A stretch of 64,000 bases of DNA from Fodinicurvata halophila (GCF_042651425.1 NZ_JBHSCW010000004.1:62001-126000), one strand, 5' to 3'. Numbered from the stretch's first letter, positions 7,606 through 15,939 are shown. The notes: generated by a model not told the origin, from the sequence alone. Numbers and translations are program-made.

Positions 7606-8826
7606 CTATTCCCACAGGCAGGAAAGCGGCACGGCGGCCAGGCGATCGCCAAAGGACACCACCGTATCTCCATCGTAAAGCACGGCGCCGAAGGTGAAGG
7701 CCTCGCCTGTCAACTCCGACAACTGCCGCAATCCGGCAAAGTCAGCGGGCGTGACGGTGGCGCTGGCCTTGACTTCAAGGCCGGTAATCCGCCCGTCACC
7801 TCGTTCCAACACCAAATCCACTTCGTGACCGACGTGATCCCGGAAGTGATGGAGTTCGAAAACCTCCTCGGCCCAGGTTGCCAGCTTGGTGATCTCGGCA
7901 AAGACAAAGCTTTCCAGCAGGGGGCCGAGCAGGTTTCTCTCCCGGCGCAGGCGCTCCAGGGTCAAGCCGCACAGCATGCCCAGCAGGCCGGAATCCATGA
8001 CATGCAGCTTGGGGGTCTTGATCACGCGTTTCAGGCGGTTGCGATACCAGGGCGCCTGGGTCGATACCAGAAACAGCTGCTCCAGAAGTCCCAGATAGCG
8101 TTGGGCTGTCTTGTAGTTGATTCCGATGCTGTTACCCAGTTGTGAAAAATTGACCAGTTGGGCGGATTGTCGCGCCAGAACCCGGACAAATCGGGGCAAT
8201 TCCGTCAGCTTCTCGATTTCGGCGATATCCCTGAGGTCCCGGTTCAGAACTGAATTCAGATAAGCGCGCATCCAATCCTGGCGTCGACGCTCGCTGCTGC
8301 GCTGCAGGGCTTCTGCAAAGCTGCCGGCCAGGACAAGTCGTATCAGGTCATCGCCAAGAACCCGGGTGTCGGGAGCTGAAAAGCGCCCCTCATAGAGGGC
8401 AGTCAGGAAGGACCCTTGCTGTCCGTGGAGTTCCGCCTGTGCCAGGGGAAGAAGACGCAGAGTCTCCATGCGCCCGGCAAGGCTATCGGCAACACGAGGC
8501 AGAGTCAGGATGTTTGCCGATCCGGTCAGAAGAAAGCGGCCGGGTCGGTAATCCTCATCGATCGACTTCTTGATGGCCAGCAGGACTTCCGGCACGCGCT
8601 GAACCTCGTCAATGACCACGTGATCCAGTCCGCGCACGAACCCCACTGGATCGTCGCGTGCGGCCGCAAGCGCCGTCTGGTCATCCAGTGTCACATAGCT
8701 CCTGGTCCTGTCTTCCAGTGAACGCACCAGTGTGGTCTTGCCAGCCCGGCGTGGACCTTCAACCAACACCACAGGCGTATCGGACAGGGCTGTGCGTAGC
8801 CGGCTTTTCAAGAAGCGTTCGTACAT
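7606..8826 (-). CDS. AAA-family ATPase with DUF4143 domain
   Basis: 406 residues from the ATG at 8826; a TTG at 8841 would add five residues, and no convincing ribosome binding site separates the two. The N-terminal AAA_14 domain has Walker A (GPRRAGKTTL, about residue 24) and Walker B (HVVIDEVQ). The C-terminal DUF4143 half has the restriction-endonuclease-like EVDLVLE...ITGLEVKAS segment. The family is widespread, patchily distributed and of uncertain role, often in accessory DNA. It is convergent with porin 5 and preceded by an AT-richer spacer, which fits acquisition. No toxin or antitoxin partner was found beside it. Confidence 0.88.
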   Translation of the reverse strand: MYERFLKSRLRTALSDTPVVLVEGPRRAGKTTLVRSLEDRTRSYVTLDDQTALAAARDDPVGFVRGLDHVVIDEVQRVPEVLLAIKKSIDEDYRPGRFLLTGSANILTLPRVADSLAGRMETLRLLPLAQAELHGQQGSFLTALYEGRFSAPDTRVLGDDLIRLVLAGSFAEALQRSSERRRQDWMRAYLNSVLNRDLRDIAEIEKLTELPRFVRVLARQSAQLVNFSQLGNSIGINYKTAQRYLGLLEQLFLVSTQAPWYRNRLKRVIKTPKLHVMDSGLLGMLCGLTLERLRRERNLLGPLLESFVFAEITKLATWAEEVFELHHFRDHVGHEVDLVLERGDGRITGLEVKASATVTPADFAGLRQLSELTGEAFTFGAVLYDGDTVVSFGDRLAAVPLSCLWE

Positions 8827-9156
8827 GGCGGGCTCTACCAAGTTGTATCAGGAGGTTGTGTCTGGTTGCGCGGCATCTGATGATCAGGATCTTGGTGTCT
8901 GACAATTAGGAATGGTCTGCATGATGATTAGTATTATAAGCGATGATGATCAGGAATCATATTCTTTGTTGCAGACTTTCCGACGAAAGAGGTTCGCTTG
9001 GCAGCTGTACCGCAGGACATTCCGACAAGCGCAGCACGGGTGCTTGGAGGCATCCTGCGGTGCCGTTTGCCCATGCCACGACCCAACAGCCTGCGCCCCT
9101 GGGCTTCAAGAGCCGTCACGGCGGCGGCGCAAACCGGCACCGTTCTCCCCGCCACC
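8827..9156. other. Gene-free spacer between ATPase and SAM-II promoter
   Basis: About 330 bases. The first 150 are AT-rich with short TGATGATCAGGA-like direct repeats near 8879 and 8945. The remainder has normal GC. Short open frames here lack ribosome binding sites and coding character. Nothing else is recognised. Confidence 0.5.
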
Positions 9157-9185
9157 TTGACAGGACCCGGGCGGGGGTCTAGCAC
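9157..9185 (+). promoter_or_regulatory. Promoter of the SAM-II riboswitch-metZ unit
   Basis: A perfect TTGACA (9157-9162) is followed after 17 bases by TAGCAC (9180-9185), a weak -10. Initiation about 7 bases later would fall at the first paired base of the aptamer (about 9191), which supports the assignment. Confidence 0.6.
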
Positions 9186-9190
9186 TATGG

Positions 9191-9245
9191 CTCGTGGCGA
9201 TTTGTTGACCGGATTGCGGCCACGTTAAACACACAGCTAAAGGGG
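9191..9245 (+). ncRNA. SAM-II (metA-type) riboswitch aptamer
   Basis: The conserved SAM-II layout is visible: 5' stem strand CGTGG (9193-9197), GATTTG (9199-9204), the 3' stem strand CCACG (9220-9224), TTAAA (9225-9229) and GCTAAAGGGG (9236-9245). These elements form the H-type pseudoknot that binds S-adenosylmethionine. SAM-II is typical of alphaproteobacterial methionine genes, and the next gene is metZ. High SAM is expected to lower metZ expression. Confidence 0.92.
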
Positions 9246-9269
9246 TCGGCGCACCTGCACATCGAGGAG

Positions 9270-9301
9270 GGCCGTTTCCCTTGTCAGAAACGGTCTTTTT
9301 T
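9270..9301 (+). terminator. Intrinsic terminator in the metZ leader
   Basis: The 9-bp stem GGCCGTTTC (9270-9278)/GAAACGGTC (9287-9295) with an 8-base loop is followed by six T. It lies 25 bases after the aptamer and before the metZ start, so the switch probably acts at least partly by premature termination. The 5' arm overlaps a GAGGAGGG tract. Confidence 0.85.
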
Positions 9302-9364
9302 CATGCCCGCCGGCACGGGTTCCGGCGGGGAGGACTCCACGAGATTGCCTGGGAGCACGCGCCG

Positions 9365-10588
9365 ATGACCGACCAGCCCACACACGACACACCTGCCTGT
9401 ACCGCCTCCGCGGAAATCCCGGAGTGGAGCGAGGCCACGCAGCTGGTCCAGGGCGGCGTGCAGCGCAGCGGCTTCGACGAGACCTGCGAGGCGCTCTACA
9501 TGACCTCGGGCTATGTCTACAACAGCGCCGAGGAGGCCGAGGCCGCCTTCCAGACCGACGGGCTGCGCTTCGTCTATTCGCGCTTTCGCAATCCCACGGT
9601 GGAGATGTTCGAGACGCGGCTGTGCCAGCTGGAAGGCGCCGAGGCCTGCCGCGCCACGGCCAGCGGCATGGCGGCGGTCTGGGCGGCGCTGATCGCGCAG
9701 CTGCAGGCCGGCGACCGCGTGGTGGCCTCGCGCGCGCTGTTCGGGTCGTGCACCGTGATCCTGAACCAGCTGCTGCCGCGCTTCGGCATCGAGACCGTCT
9801 TCGTCGACGGCGCCGACCTGGAGCAGTGGGCGACGGCGCTGGCGCAGCCGACCAAGGCGGTCTTCCTGGAAACGCCGTCCAACCCCGGCCTGGAGCTGGT
9901 GGATCTGGCCGCCGTTTCGGAGCTGGCGCACAAGGCCGGCGCCTGCGTGGTGGTGGACAACGTCTTCGCCTCGCCGCTCTTGCAAAAGCCATTGGAGCTG
10001 GGCGCCGACGTGGTGGTCTATTCCGCCACCAAGCACATCGACGGCCAGGGCCGCTGCCTGGGCGGCGCCGTGCTGGGCAGCCAGCAGTTCGTCACCGACC
10101 ACCTGACCCAGATCCTGCGCCACACCGGCCCGGCGCTCAGCCCCTTCAACGCCTGGCTGCTGCTCAAGGGGCTGGAGACCCTGCCGCTGCGCATCGAGCG
10201 CCAGAGCGCCAGTGCGGCGCGCATCGCCGACTTCCTGGCCGCCGAGCACGGCGTCTCGCAGACGCGCTATCCCTTCCGCGCCGATCACCCGCAAGAAGCA
10301 CTGGCGCGCAAGCAGATGCGCTCGGGCGGCAGCATGGTGACCCTGGAGGTCGAGGGCGGCAAGGACCGTGCCTTCCGCTTCCTGAACGCCCTCAAGCTGA
10401 TCCGCATCTCCAACAACCTGGGCGACTCCAAGAGCCTGGCCACCCACCCGTCGACCACGACGCACCAGCGCCTGACGCCCGAGGAACAGCTGGCCCAGGG
10501 CATCACCCCGGGCCTGGTGCGCCTGTCCGTCGGCCTGGAGGACCCGGCCGACCTGGAAGCCGACCTGAAGCAGGCGCTGGCGGCGTAG
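9365..10588 (+). CDS. metZ: O-succinylhomoserine sulfhydrylase
   Basis: 407 residues. PLP enzyme of the Cys/Met metabolism family; by family it converts O-succinylhomoserine and sulfide to homocysteine in methionine synthesis (cytoplasm). The PLP-lysine motif YSATKHIDGQGR places Lys at about residue 223. Also seen are YSRFRNPTV and the C-terminal SLATHPSTTTH and RLSVGLEDP motifs. ATG 9365 was chosen because GGAG lies 9 bases upstream and the longer frame starts inside the leader terminator. Its position behind a SAM-II switch supports the assignment over other trans-sulfuration enzymes; O-acetylhomoserine use cannot be excluded. Confidence 0.94.
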   Translation: MTDQPTHDTPACTASAEIPEWSEATQLVQGGVQRSGFDETCEALYMTSGYVYNSAEEAEAAFQTDGLRFVYSRFRNPTVEMFETRLCQLEGAEACRATASGMAAVWAALIAQLQAGDRVVASRALFGSCTVILNQLLPRFGIETVFVDGADLEQWATALAQPTKAVFLETPSNPGLELVDLAAVSELAHKAGACVVVDNVFASPLLQKPLELGADVVVYSATKHIDGQGRCLGGAVLGSQQFVTDHLTQILRHTGPALSPFNAWLLLKGLETLPLRIERQSASAARIADFLAAEHGVSQTRYPFRADHPQEALARKQMRSGGSMVTLEVEGGKDRAFRFLNALKLIRISNNLGDSKSLATHPSTTTHQRLTPEEQLAQGITPGLVRLSVGLEDPADLEADLKQALAA

Positions 10589-10607
10589 GCGGGCAGCGTC
10601 CAAGGCC

Positions 10608-10662
10608 GGTGCCAGGATGCTTCGAGGCGCACCCCTGCGGGATGCGCGCCTCAGCAGCATGA
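10608..10662. repeat. Dispersed palindromic repeat 1
   Basis: GCCAGGATGCTTCGAGGCG followed by a variable inverted arm and GCGCGCCTCAGCAGCATGAG. This is the reverse orientation of the alphaproteobacterial 'CCTCATGCTGAGG...CCTCGAAGCA' element. Confidence 0.7.
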
Positions 10663-10706
10663 GACGGGTTTTGGTTAAAGTAACCCGTTGAAATAAAAAA
10701 CAAAAC

Positions 10707-10762
10707 CCTCCTCATCCAGAGGCGCGGAGCGCGTGAGCGCGGAGCCTCGAAGGATGCCGGCA
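10707..10762. repeat. Dispersed palindromic repeat 2
   Basis: CTCCTCATCCAGAGGCGCGG...GGAGCCTCGAAGGATGCCGG, in the opposite orientation to repeat 1, so the two can pair into a long stem in an RNA running through the spacer. Confidence 0.7.
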
Positions 10763-10894
10763 CAGGCCTTGCCGCCTGCCGCACCCCGCTTTGGAATCTC
10801 AAAGTTTCCAGCCTGTCACAATGCCGACTGGAAACCCCCGGCATTTTGCGGCATCGTGGACATCCGATCGGGAGCCTGGCCTGCGGAGGAATGC

Positions 10895-11494
10895 ATGACG
10901 CCGTCCGATAAACAGCGCGAGACCATTTCAGGGGCCTCGGCAAGCACCGGCAGCGAAGGGATCCGGACGGTCCTGGAGTTCTGGTTCGCGCCCGAAAGCC
11001 GGCCCTACTGGTTCGAGAGGTCGGAGGGCTTCGATGCCGCCGTGGCGGAGGTGCTGGAGCCGCTGCATCGCCTGGCGGTGGCGGACGCTCTGGAGTCCTG
11101 GCGCGATTCGCCGAAGGGGGCGCTGGCCCTGGTGCTGCTGCTCGACCAGGTTCCGCGCAACATCTATCGGGGCCAGGTGCTGGCCTTTGCCTTCGATGCC
11201 CGGGCGCGGGCCGTGGCGGACGGCGCCCTGGCGGCGGGCTTCGACCGGCAGCTGGAGCCGGCCGAGCGCCTCTTCCTCTACCTGCCCTTCGAGCACAGCG
11301 AGGACCTGGAGGACCAGGAGCGCGCGCTGGAGCTGATCGCCACGCTGGGGGACGAGGGCTGGACCTGGTACGCTCGCCGGCACCGCGACATCATCGCCCG
11401 CTTCGGCCGCTTCCCCCACCGCAACGCCACCCTGGGCCGCGAGACCACCCAGGCCGAGGCGCAGTTCCTGCAGGAGCCCGATTCGGCGTTCTGA
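10895..11494 (+). CDS. DUF924 family protein
   Basis: 199 residues from ATG 10895 (GGAGGA 4 bases upstream). Clear DUF924 features: VLEFWFAPESRPYWF near the N-terminus, LLLDQVPRNIYRG, LYLPFEHSEDLEDQ and the RFGRFPHRNATLGR signature in the last third. All-helical, TPR-like fold by family; biochemical role unknown. No signal peptide. It stands alone between two repeat-bearing spacers. Confidence 0.9.
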   Translation: MTPSDKQRETISGASASTGSEGIRTVLEFWFAPESRPYWFERSEGFDAAVAEVLEPLHRLAVADALESWRDSPKGALALVLLLDQVPRNIYRGQVLAFAFDARARAVADGALAAGFDRQLEPAERLFLYLPFEHSEDLEDQERALELIATLGDEGWTWYARRHRDIIARFGRFPHRNATLGRETTQAEAQFLQEPDSAF

Positions 11495-11506
11495 AGACCC
11501 GGGGGC

Positions 11507-11560
11507 CGGTGCCGGGATGTTTCGAGGCTTTGCCTTCGGCAAAGCATCTCTGCATGAGGT
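11507..11560. repeat. Dispersed palindromic repeat 3
   Basis: CCGGTGCCGGGATGTTTCGAGGC, inner arms TTTGCC/GGCAAA, then ATCTCTGCATGAGGTGG. It lies 12 bases after the DUF924 stop codon. Confidence 0.65.
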
Positions 11561-11705
11561 GGGGTGGGGAAGACGCCGCCCCTCCTGCATCCACTTGACG
11601 GAAAGCATCAATTTTACCCGGATTGCATCAACCTTCCATTAACCATCCCATGATGATAATCAAGGTATCCGCGTTACGTCGGGGGCTGACGGAAGAGGGG
11701 GTCGC

Positions 11706-12968
11706 ATGGTGGAGCAGAACAAGAGCAGTGCGTTCGAGAAGCTGAGCCAGGACGAGGTCAACAGGCTCCGCGCGCGTCACGAGAAGCTGATGCGCGGGCA
11801 GGACGGCGGGGCGCGGGCGGACTTCTCCTTCAAGGACCTGCGCGGGCTGAACTTCTCCGGCGCCGATCTCTCGGAAGCCAATTTCACGGGCACCGCGCTC
11901 TACGGGGCGAATTTCAAGGGATGCAAGCTGGACGGCGCCATCCTGTTCGCCGCCGACCTGCGCGAGACCAACTTCACCCGCGCCAGCCTGCGCCGGGCCG
12001 ACCTGCGCGGGGCCCTGCTGCGCGGGGCCGTGCTGGTGGACTGCGATCTCTACGACGCCGACCTGCGCGAGGGCGTGATCGCCATGCGCCATCGCCAGGC
12101 CGGCCTGAACTACCTGGAGCACGAGGCCGATTCCTCGAACCTGGACGGCGCGCTGCTGATCAACGCCAACCTTGAGCGCGCGCGCCTGTCCGGCGCCTCG
12201 GCCGTGGCGGCGGACTTCACCGATGCCGTGATGAAGGGATGCCGGCTGGTGCGCGCCAACCTGAAGCGCGCCAACCTGCACGGCGCTAACCTGGACGGGG
12301 CGGATCTCAGCGGCGCCGATCTGTCCGGCGCCGACCTGCGCGATGCCGTGATCTGTCATGCCCAGACCGCGGAAACCGACTTCACCGGCGCCATCATGGA
12401 GGGCAGCCTGAGCGACACGCCCGTGGGCAAGCCGCTCAGCAGCCTGCCGCGGCCCCTGGAGCAGATGCTGCGCGAGCACAACAGCTACGTCGCCAGCTTC
12501 GGACAAGAGGGGCGCACGGCCGAACTCGACGAGATCGACCTGCGCAGCGCGAAGAGCCTGGCCGGCCTCAATCTGGCCGGCATGCGGGCGCGCAACGCCG
12601 TGTTCTACGGCCTGGACATGAAGGGCGTGCACCTGCAGGGCGCCCACCTGGAAGGCGCCGACCTGCGCAGCGCCGACCTCTCCGGCGCCGACATGCGCGG
12701 TATCAACCTGACCGGTGCCCGGCTGCATCACTGCGACCTGCGGAACTGCAACCTGGGCCCCTTGCCGCTGGGCGAGGACCGCCTGCTGGCCTCGCGGCTG
12801 CAGAAGGCGGTGCTGCACCATGCCGACTTGCGCGGGGCGACCCTGCGCAAGGCCAACCTGGCCGGCGCCGTGATGAGCCACGCCGAGATCGCCGGCGCCG
12901 ACCTGCGCGGCGCCACGCTAACCGAGACGGTGCTGCCCAACCGCGGGGAAATGCATATCAGTGCGTGA
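11706..12968 (+). CDS. Pentapeptide-repeat protein
   Basis: 420 residues, no signal peptide or membrane segment. After a charged N-terminal helix (residues about 8-35) there are long runs of A(D/N)LXX repeats, for example ADLSGADLSGADLRDA near residue 200. A repeat-poor segment about residues 225-275 (HNSYVASFGQEGRTAELDEIDL) separates the two repeat blocks. Pentapeptide tracts fold as a right-handed quadrilateral beta-helix; some members mimic DNA and protect gyrase, others are of unknown role. Nothing here decides between these. GAAGAGGGGG precedes the ATG. Confidence 0.9.
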   Translation: MVEQNKSSAFEKLSQDEVNRLRARHEKLMRGQDGGARADFSFKDLRGLNFSGADLSEANFTGTALYGANFKGCKLDGAILFAADLRETNFTRASLRRADLRGALLRGAVLVDCDLYDADLREGVIAMRHRQAGLNYLEHEADSSNLDGALLINANLERARLSGASAVAADFTDAVMKGCRLVRANLKRANLHGANLDGADLSGADLSGADLRDAVICHAQTAETDFTGAIMEGSLSDTPVGKPLSSLPRPLEQMLREHNSYVASFGQEGRTAELDEIDLRSAKSLAGLNLAGMRARNAVFYGLDMKGVHLQGAHLEGADLRSADLSGADMRGINLTGARLHHCDLRNCNLGPLPLGEDRLLASRLQKAVLHHADLRGATLRKANLAGAVMSHAEIAGADLRGATLTETVLPNRGEMHISA

Positions 12969-13020
12969 GGCGGGACGACGCCGTGTCTTAATGTCTTGCG
13001 TCGAAGCCTGCCAAAACCGG

Positions 13021-13070
13021 CGTCATGGTGAGGCGGCGCACGCAGTGTGCCCTCGAACCATGCCGGCCAC
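13021..13070. repeat. Dispersed palindromic repeat 4 (degenerate)
   Basis: CGTCATGGTGAGGCGGCGCAC...CCCTCGAACCATGCCGGCC: same layout as the other copies with several substitutions. Confidence 0.5.
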
Positions 13071-13120
13071 CGGCGGTGGGGTCCGGGGCGAATGTCAGCG
13101 GCGCCGCCTGGGCTTGTAGC

Positions 13121-13166
13121 AGACCCTTCGAGGCCCTGCCTTGCGGCAGGGCACCTCAGGGTGACG
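13121..13166. repeat. Dispersed palindromic repeat 5
   Basis: AGACCCTTCGAGGCCCTGCC, then GGCAGGGCACCTCAGGGTGACG; the arms pair almost perfectly around TTGC. Confidence 0.7.
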
Positions 13167-13203
13167 CCTGTTTAGTAAGTCGTTGAAGAAAAACAAAAAA
13201 ATT

Positions 13204-13256
13204 CCTCATGCTGAGGTGGCCAGCCCGCAGGGTTGGCCCTCGAAGCAGCTTGGCAG
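13204..13256. repeat. Dispersed palindromic repeat 6
   Basis: CCTCATGCTGAGGTGGCCAG...TTGGCCCTCGAAGCAGCTTGGCAG, the orientation opposite to repeat 5. Confidence 0.7.
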
Positions 13257-13290
13257 AAACGGATGGACCGGGGAAACGGCCAACGGCACT

Positions 13291-13342
13291 GCCGGTGCCG
13301 GCATCTTTCGAGGCTCACTGGCGTTCGCACCTCAAGATGAGG
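13291..13342. repeat. Dispersed palindromic repeat 7
   Basis: GCCGGTGCCGGCATCTTTCGAGGC, then GTTCGCACCTCAAGATGAGG. Repeats 6 and 7 face each other. Confidence 0.65.
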
Positions 13343-13446
13343 AAGCTTCTTTTTTTATTCTCAGTATCTTAAGCGTTGAGATGTGCACCTCTAAGGGGAA
13401 TGCCGCAACGCATCCCGGCACAGGCGGTGCCGATAGGAAAATCCGG

Positions 13447-15885
13447 TTAGAACTGGTCCAGCAGGCGGTCCAGGTAGTTGCGCTCCAGCTCGGGGCGGTC
13501 GCGCTGGCCGCTGCGCTGGCGCAGTTCGTTGAGGATCTCGCGGGCGCGCTGGAGCTCGCCTTCCTCGGGTAGCTCGACGGAGTCGCCCTGGCGTCCCTCG
13601 CCGCCGTAGCGGCGGCCCAACGGGTCGCGGCCTTCGCCGCTCTCGCTGCCGGGCGGTCCCTGGGCGCCCCGGGGCGCGCCCTGGCCCATCTGCTGGGCGA
13701 AGGTCTCCAGCATGCTGTCGAGTCCCTGCTGCAGCTGATCCAGGGCCTCGGCCTGGGCCTCGCCGGCCGGCCCGGGCTGGCCCTGCTGCAGGGCGTCGCG
13801 GGCATCGCGCATGCGGGTCTCGGCGTGGCCCAGTGGCTGCGGCAGCTCGCCGGTCATGTTGCCGTAGTCGCGCATCAGCTCGCCCAGCTGCCGGCGCAGG
13901 GCGTCCTGCTCCTCCGCAGCCCGGGACAGGCTCTCGCCGTCCCGCGGCGCGCCGTCCTGCCGGTTTCCGGGCTGTCCATCCTGTGACGGACTGGAGCGAT
14001 TGCCCTCGCGCGACTGGCGGAAACTGCGGTCCAGCAGATCGCTCTGTCCGCGCATGATGTCCTGCAGCCGGTTCATCATCTCGCGCGACTGCTGCATCTG
14101 CTGCTGCATCTCCGAGGAGGGACCGGCACGCATCTCCAGATTCTCCAGGATCGACTGCAGCTGCTCCAGCATGGCCTGCGCCTCGTCACGCGCGCCGCTC
14201 TGCATCAGCTCGCGGGCCTTGTCCAGCATCTCCTGCAACTGGTCGGGACGAATGGACTGCTGGCCACTCTGGAAGTCCTGGTTCTGCTGCAGGTTGCCGT
14301 CCCGGGCCTGGCGCATGGCCTCTTCCACCATGCTGCGGAGATAGCGATCCATGGCCGCATCCATTTCGTCCATGAGACGCTCGATCTCCTCCTCGGAGGC
14401 GCCGGAGTCCAGGGCTTCCTGCAGCTGCTTCTGCAACTCGCGCAGGTCCTGCTTCGCCAACGCCGACTCGCCCTCTTCCAGGTACAGCGCGGTCTTCCAC
14501 AGCAGCTGCTGCACTTCCTCCAGGGCCTTGCGGCTGCGGTCGCGCTGCAGGCGCTGCTCGGCGGAGCGGATGGCAAGCGCCACCAGCGTATCGTTGTCGT
14601 AGGCGCGGGTGTCCGCCCCGATCTCGCCGAGTTGGCGGGCGACCCAGAAATGCAGTTTCGGCGTGAGGATCAGGCGCCTGCGCTGCTCGATCAGGGCGCG
14701 GGCGACGGGGTGGGAGAACTCGCGCTGCGGCAGGGTCAACGCAACCTCCCGACTGCGCGCCGTCTGGCCGCGGGCATCCTCGGCCTCCAGCCAGACACGG
14801 GCCTTGAGGCCGGCCCAGGGATGTGCCGTGAGGTCCTCCAGGCCCTGTCCCTCGGCCTCCTGCGGGCGGCCTTGCGGCAGGCTGAGCGGCAGCTCCAGCA
14901 TTCGCCCTTCGACGGAGGAGCTCACGGGCCGGACCACCAGTCGCAACTCCGACAGGCCGTGGTCGTCCCTGGCCTGCCAAGTGAACTGCAGCGCCTTGTG
15001 CCGGGAAGCGGAGGGCGCCTCCTCGAAGCGGACGGTGGGCGGCTGGTCGCTCTCGACCTCCAGGGTCCACTGGCCCAGCTGGCGCCCGCCCTGTGCGATG
15101 CGCAGCTCACCGGCGTTGCGCACCGGGCTCTCGATCTCGAACGCGCTGTCACCGACGGCCTCGAACGCGCTCTTGGTACCTGCCAGGTCCAGTTTCGGGG
15201 CATCCTGACCGCCGTTGACCCGGGCGGTCAGCCGGCTGCCCTCCGGGACGCTGACCTGGCCCTTGTCGTCCGTCAGGTAGATCGGCGCGCTGTCCACGTA
15301 GTTGGGCGGCGTGATCCAGGCCTCGAGCTCAGCGGTCTCGAGCGCCTCCTGGGGAACCGCGGCCGGATTCAGCGCAGCCTGCAGGCGGTGCCGCCAGTCA
15401 CCGCCGATGGCAAAGAAGGCGATCACCAGCAGCAGCGCCAGGGCGGCGCGCAGGCCGAAACGGTCGACCCGGGCCCAGCCGGCGCGCGGCAGGGCGAGAC
15501 GCAGAGGACCCAATCGGGCGCGCAGGCGCTGCTGGTGCAGGCGCCAGAGGCCTGCGGCGGTGTCGTCGTCGTCACCGGCCGGCCGGTCGTCCAGCCCGCT
15601 GACCGGGCGATGGGCCAGCCCACTGTCGCGCTCCAGTCGGCGCTGGGCGCTGGGCCTGTCCGGCCAGGCCAGGCCGCGCAGCGTGCGCGCGCCCAGAGCC
15701 AGGGCGGCCAGAGCGAAGACGGCAAGCACCAGTCCGTGCAGCCAGCCCGGCAGCAGGGGCAGCAGGCCGCTGAGTGCCAGCAGCAGGAACAGGCCGGCGA
15801 GACCCGCCAGCGGCCAGAGGCGCGGCCAGAGCGCCTCCCACAGGAGGGCGGCGCGGGCGAGCGGCTGCAGCCAGCGCCCGGGCAT
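13447..15885 (-). CDS. DUF4175 / TIGR02302 family membrane protein
   Basis: 812 residues from ATG 15885 (a GTG at 15888 immediately precedes it). Two or three membrane segments lie within residues 10-65 and one near 155-178. A large periplasmic-type region follows (LEAWITPPNYVDSAPIYL is the recognisable core). The last 350 residues are Gln/Glu/Arg-rich and strongly helical, probably coiled coil, with many MxQ and LQQ runs. The family is conserved in alphaproteobacteria and has no assigned function. It is convergent with the pentapeptide gene and lies alone. A role in envelope organisation would be a guess. Confidence 0.88.
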   Translation of the reverse strand: MPGRWLQPLARAALLWEALWPRLWPLAGLAGLFLLLALSGLLPLLPGWLHGLVLAVFALAALALGARTLRGLAWPDRPSAQRRLERDSGLAHRPVSGLDDRPAGDDDDTAAGLWRLHQQRLRARLGPLRLALPRAGWARVDRFGLRAALALLLVIAFFAIGGDWRHRLQAALNPAAVPQEALETAELEAWITPPNYVDSAPIYLTDDKGQVSVPEGSRLTARVNGGQDAPKLDLAGTKSAFEAVGDSAFEIESPVRNAGELRIAQGGRQLGQWTLEVESDQPPTVRFEEAPSASRHKALQFTWQARDDHGLSELRLVVRPVSSSVEGRMLELPLSLPQGRPQEAEGQGLEDLTAHPWAGLKARVWLEAEDARGQTARSREVALTLPQREFSHPVARALIEQRRRLILTPKLHFWVARQLGEIGADTRAYDNDTLVALAIRSAEQRLQRDRSRKALEEVQQLLWKTALYLEEGESALAKQDLRELQKQLQEALDSGASEEEIERLMDEMDAAMDRYLRSMVEEAMRQARDGNLQQNQDFQSGQQSIRPDQLQEMLDKARELMQSGARDEAQAMLEQLQSILENLEMRAGPSSEMQQQMQQSREMMNRLQDIMRGQSDLLDRSFRQSREGNRSSPSQDGQPGNRQDGAPRDGESLSRAAEEQDALRRQLGELMRDYGNMTGELPQPLGHAETRMRDARDALQQGQPGPAGEAQAEALDQLQQGLDSMLETFAQQMGQGAPRGAQGPPGSESGEGRDPLGRRYGGEGRQGDSVELPEEGELQRAREILNELRQRSGQRDRPELERNYLDRLLDQF

Positions 15886-15939
15886 CACGCGGCCTCCGCT
15901 GGACAGGCGGCAGGGAGGGGCTCAGGCCAGCGGCAACGC

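Larger units (their letters stand above)
10589..10894. other. Spacer after metZ with two facing repeats
   Basis: This 306-base stretch holds two copies of the dispersed palindromic repeat in opposite orientation (separate entries) around the hairpin ACGGGTT...AACCCGT (10662-10690). The rest is the leader of the next gene, with GGAGGA at 10885-10890. Confidence 0.6.
12969..13446. other. Repeat-filled spacer
   Basis: 478 bases between convergent genes, largely made of dispersed palindromic repeats (13021-13070, 13121-13166, 13204-13256, 13291-13342) and a remnant near 13400-13430. No coding potential or RNA gene seen. Confidence 0.7.

Noticed and set aside
7606..8826. AAA/DUF4143 gene as half of a toxin-antitoxin or defence pair
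   Set aside because: No small partner gene or second defence component lies beside it.
8912..9160. Short + strand frames upstream of the SAM-II promoter
   Set aside because: No ribosome binding site, no coding bias, and the frames end at the riboswitch promoter.
9303..9368. 21-codon leader frame whose stop overlaps the metZ ATG
   Set aside because: The overlap is suggestive, but its nearest ribosome binding site is about 30 bases away and inside the terminator arm; no residue pattern for a control peptide.
9284..10660. 458-codon frame antisense to metZ
   Set aside because: Shadow of metZ codon bias; runs through the leader terminator and the repeat at its other end.
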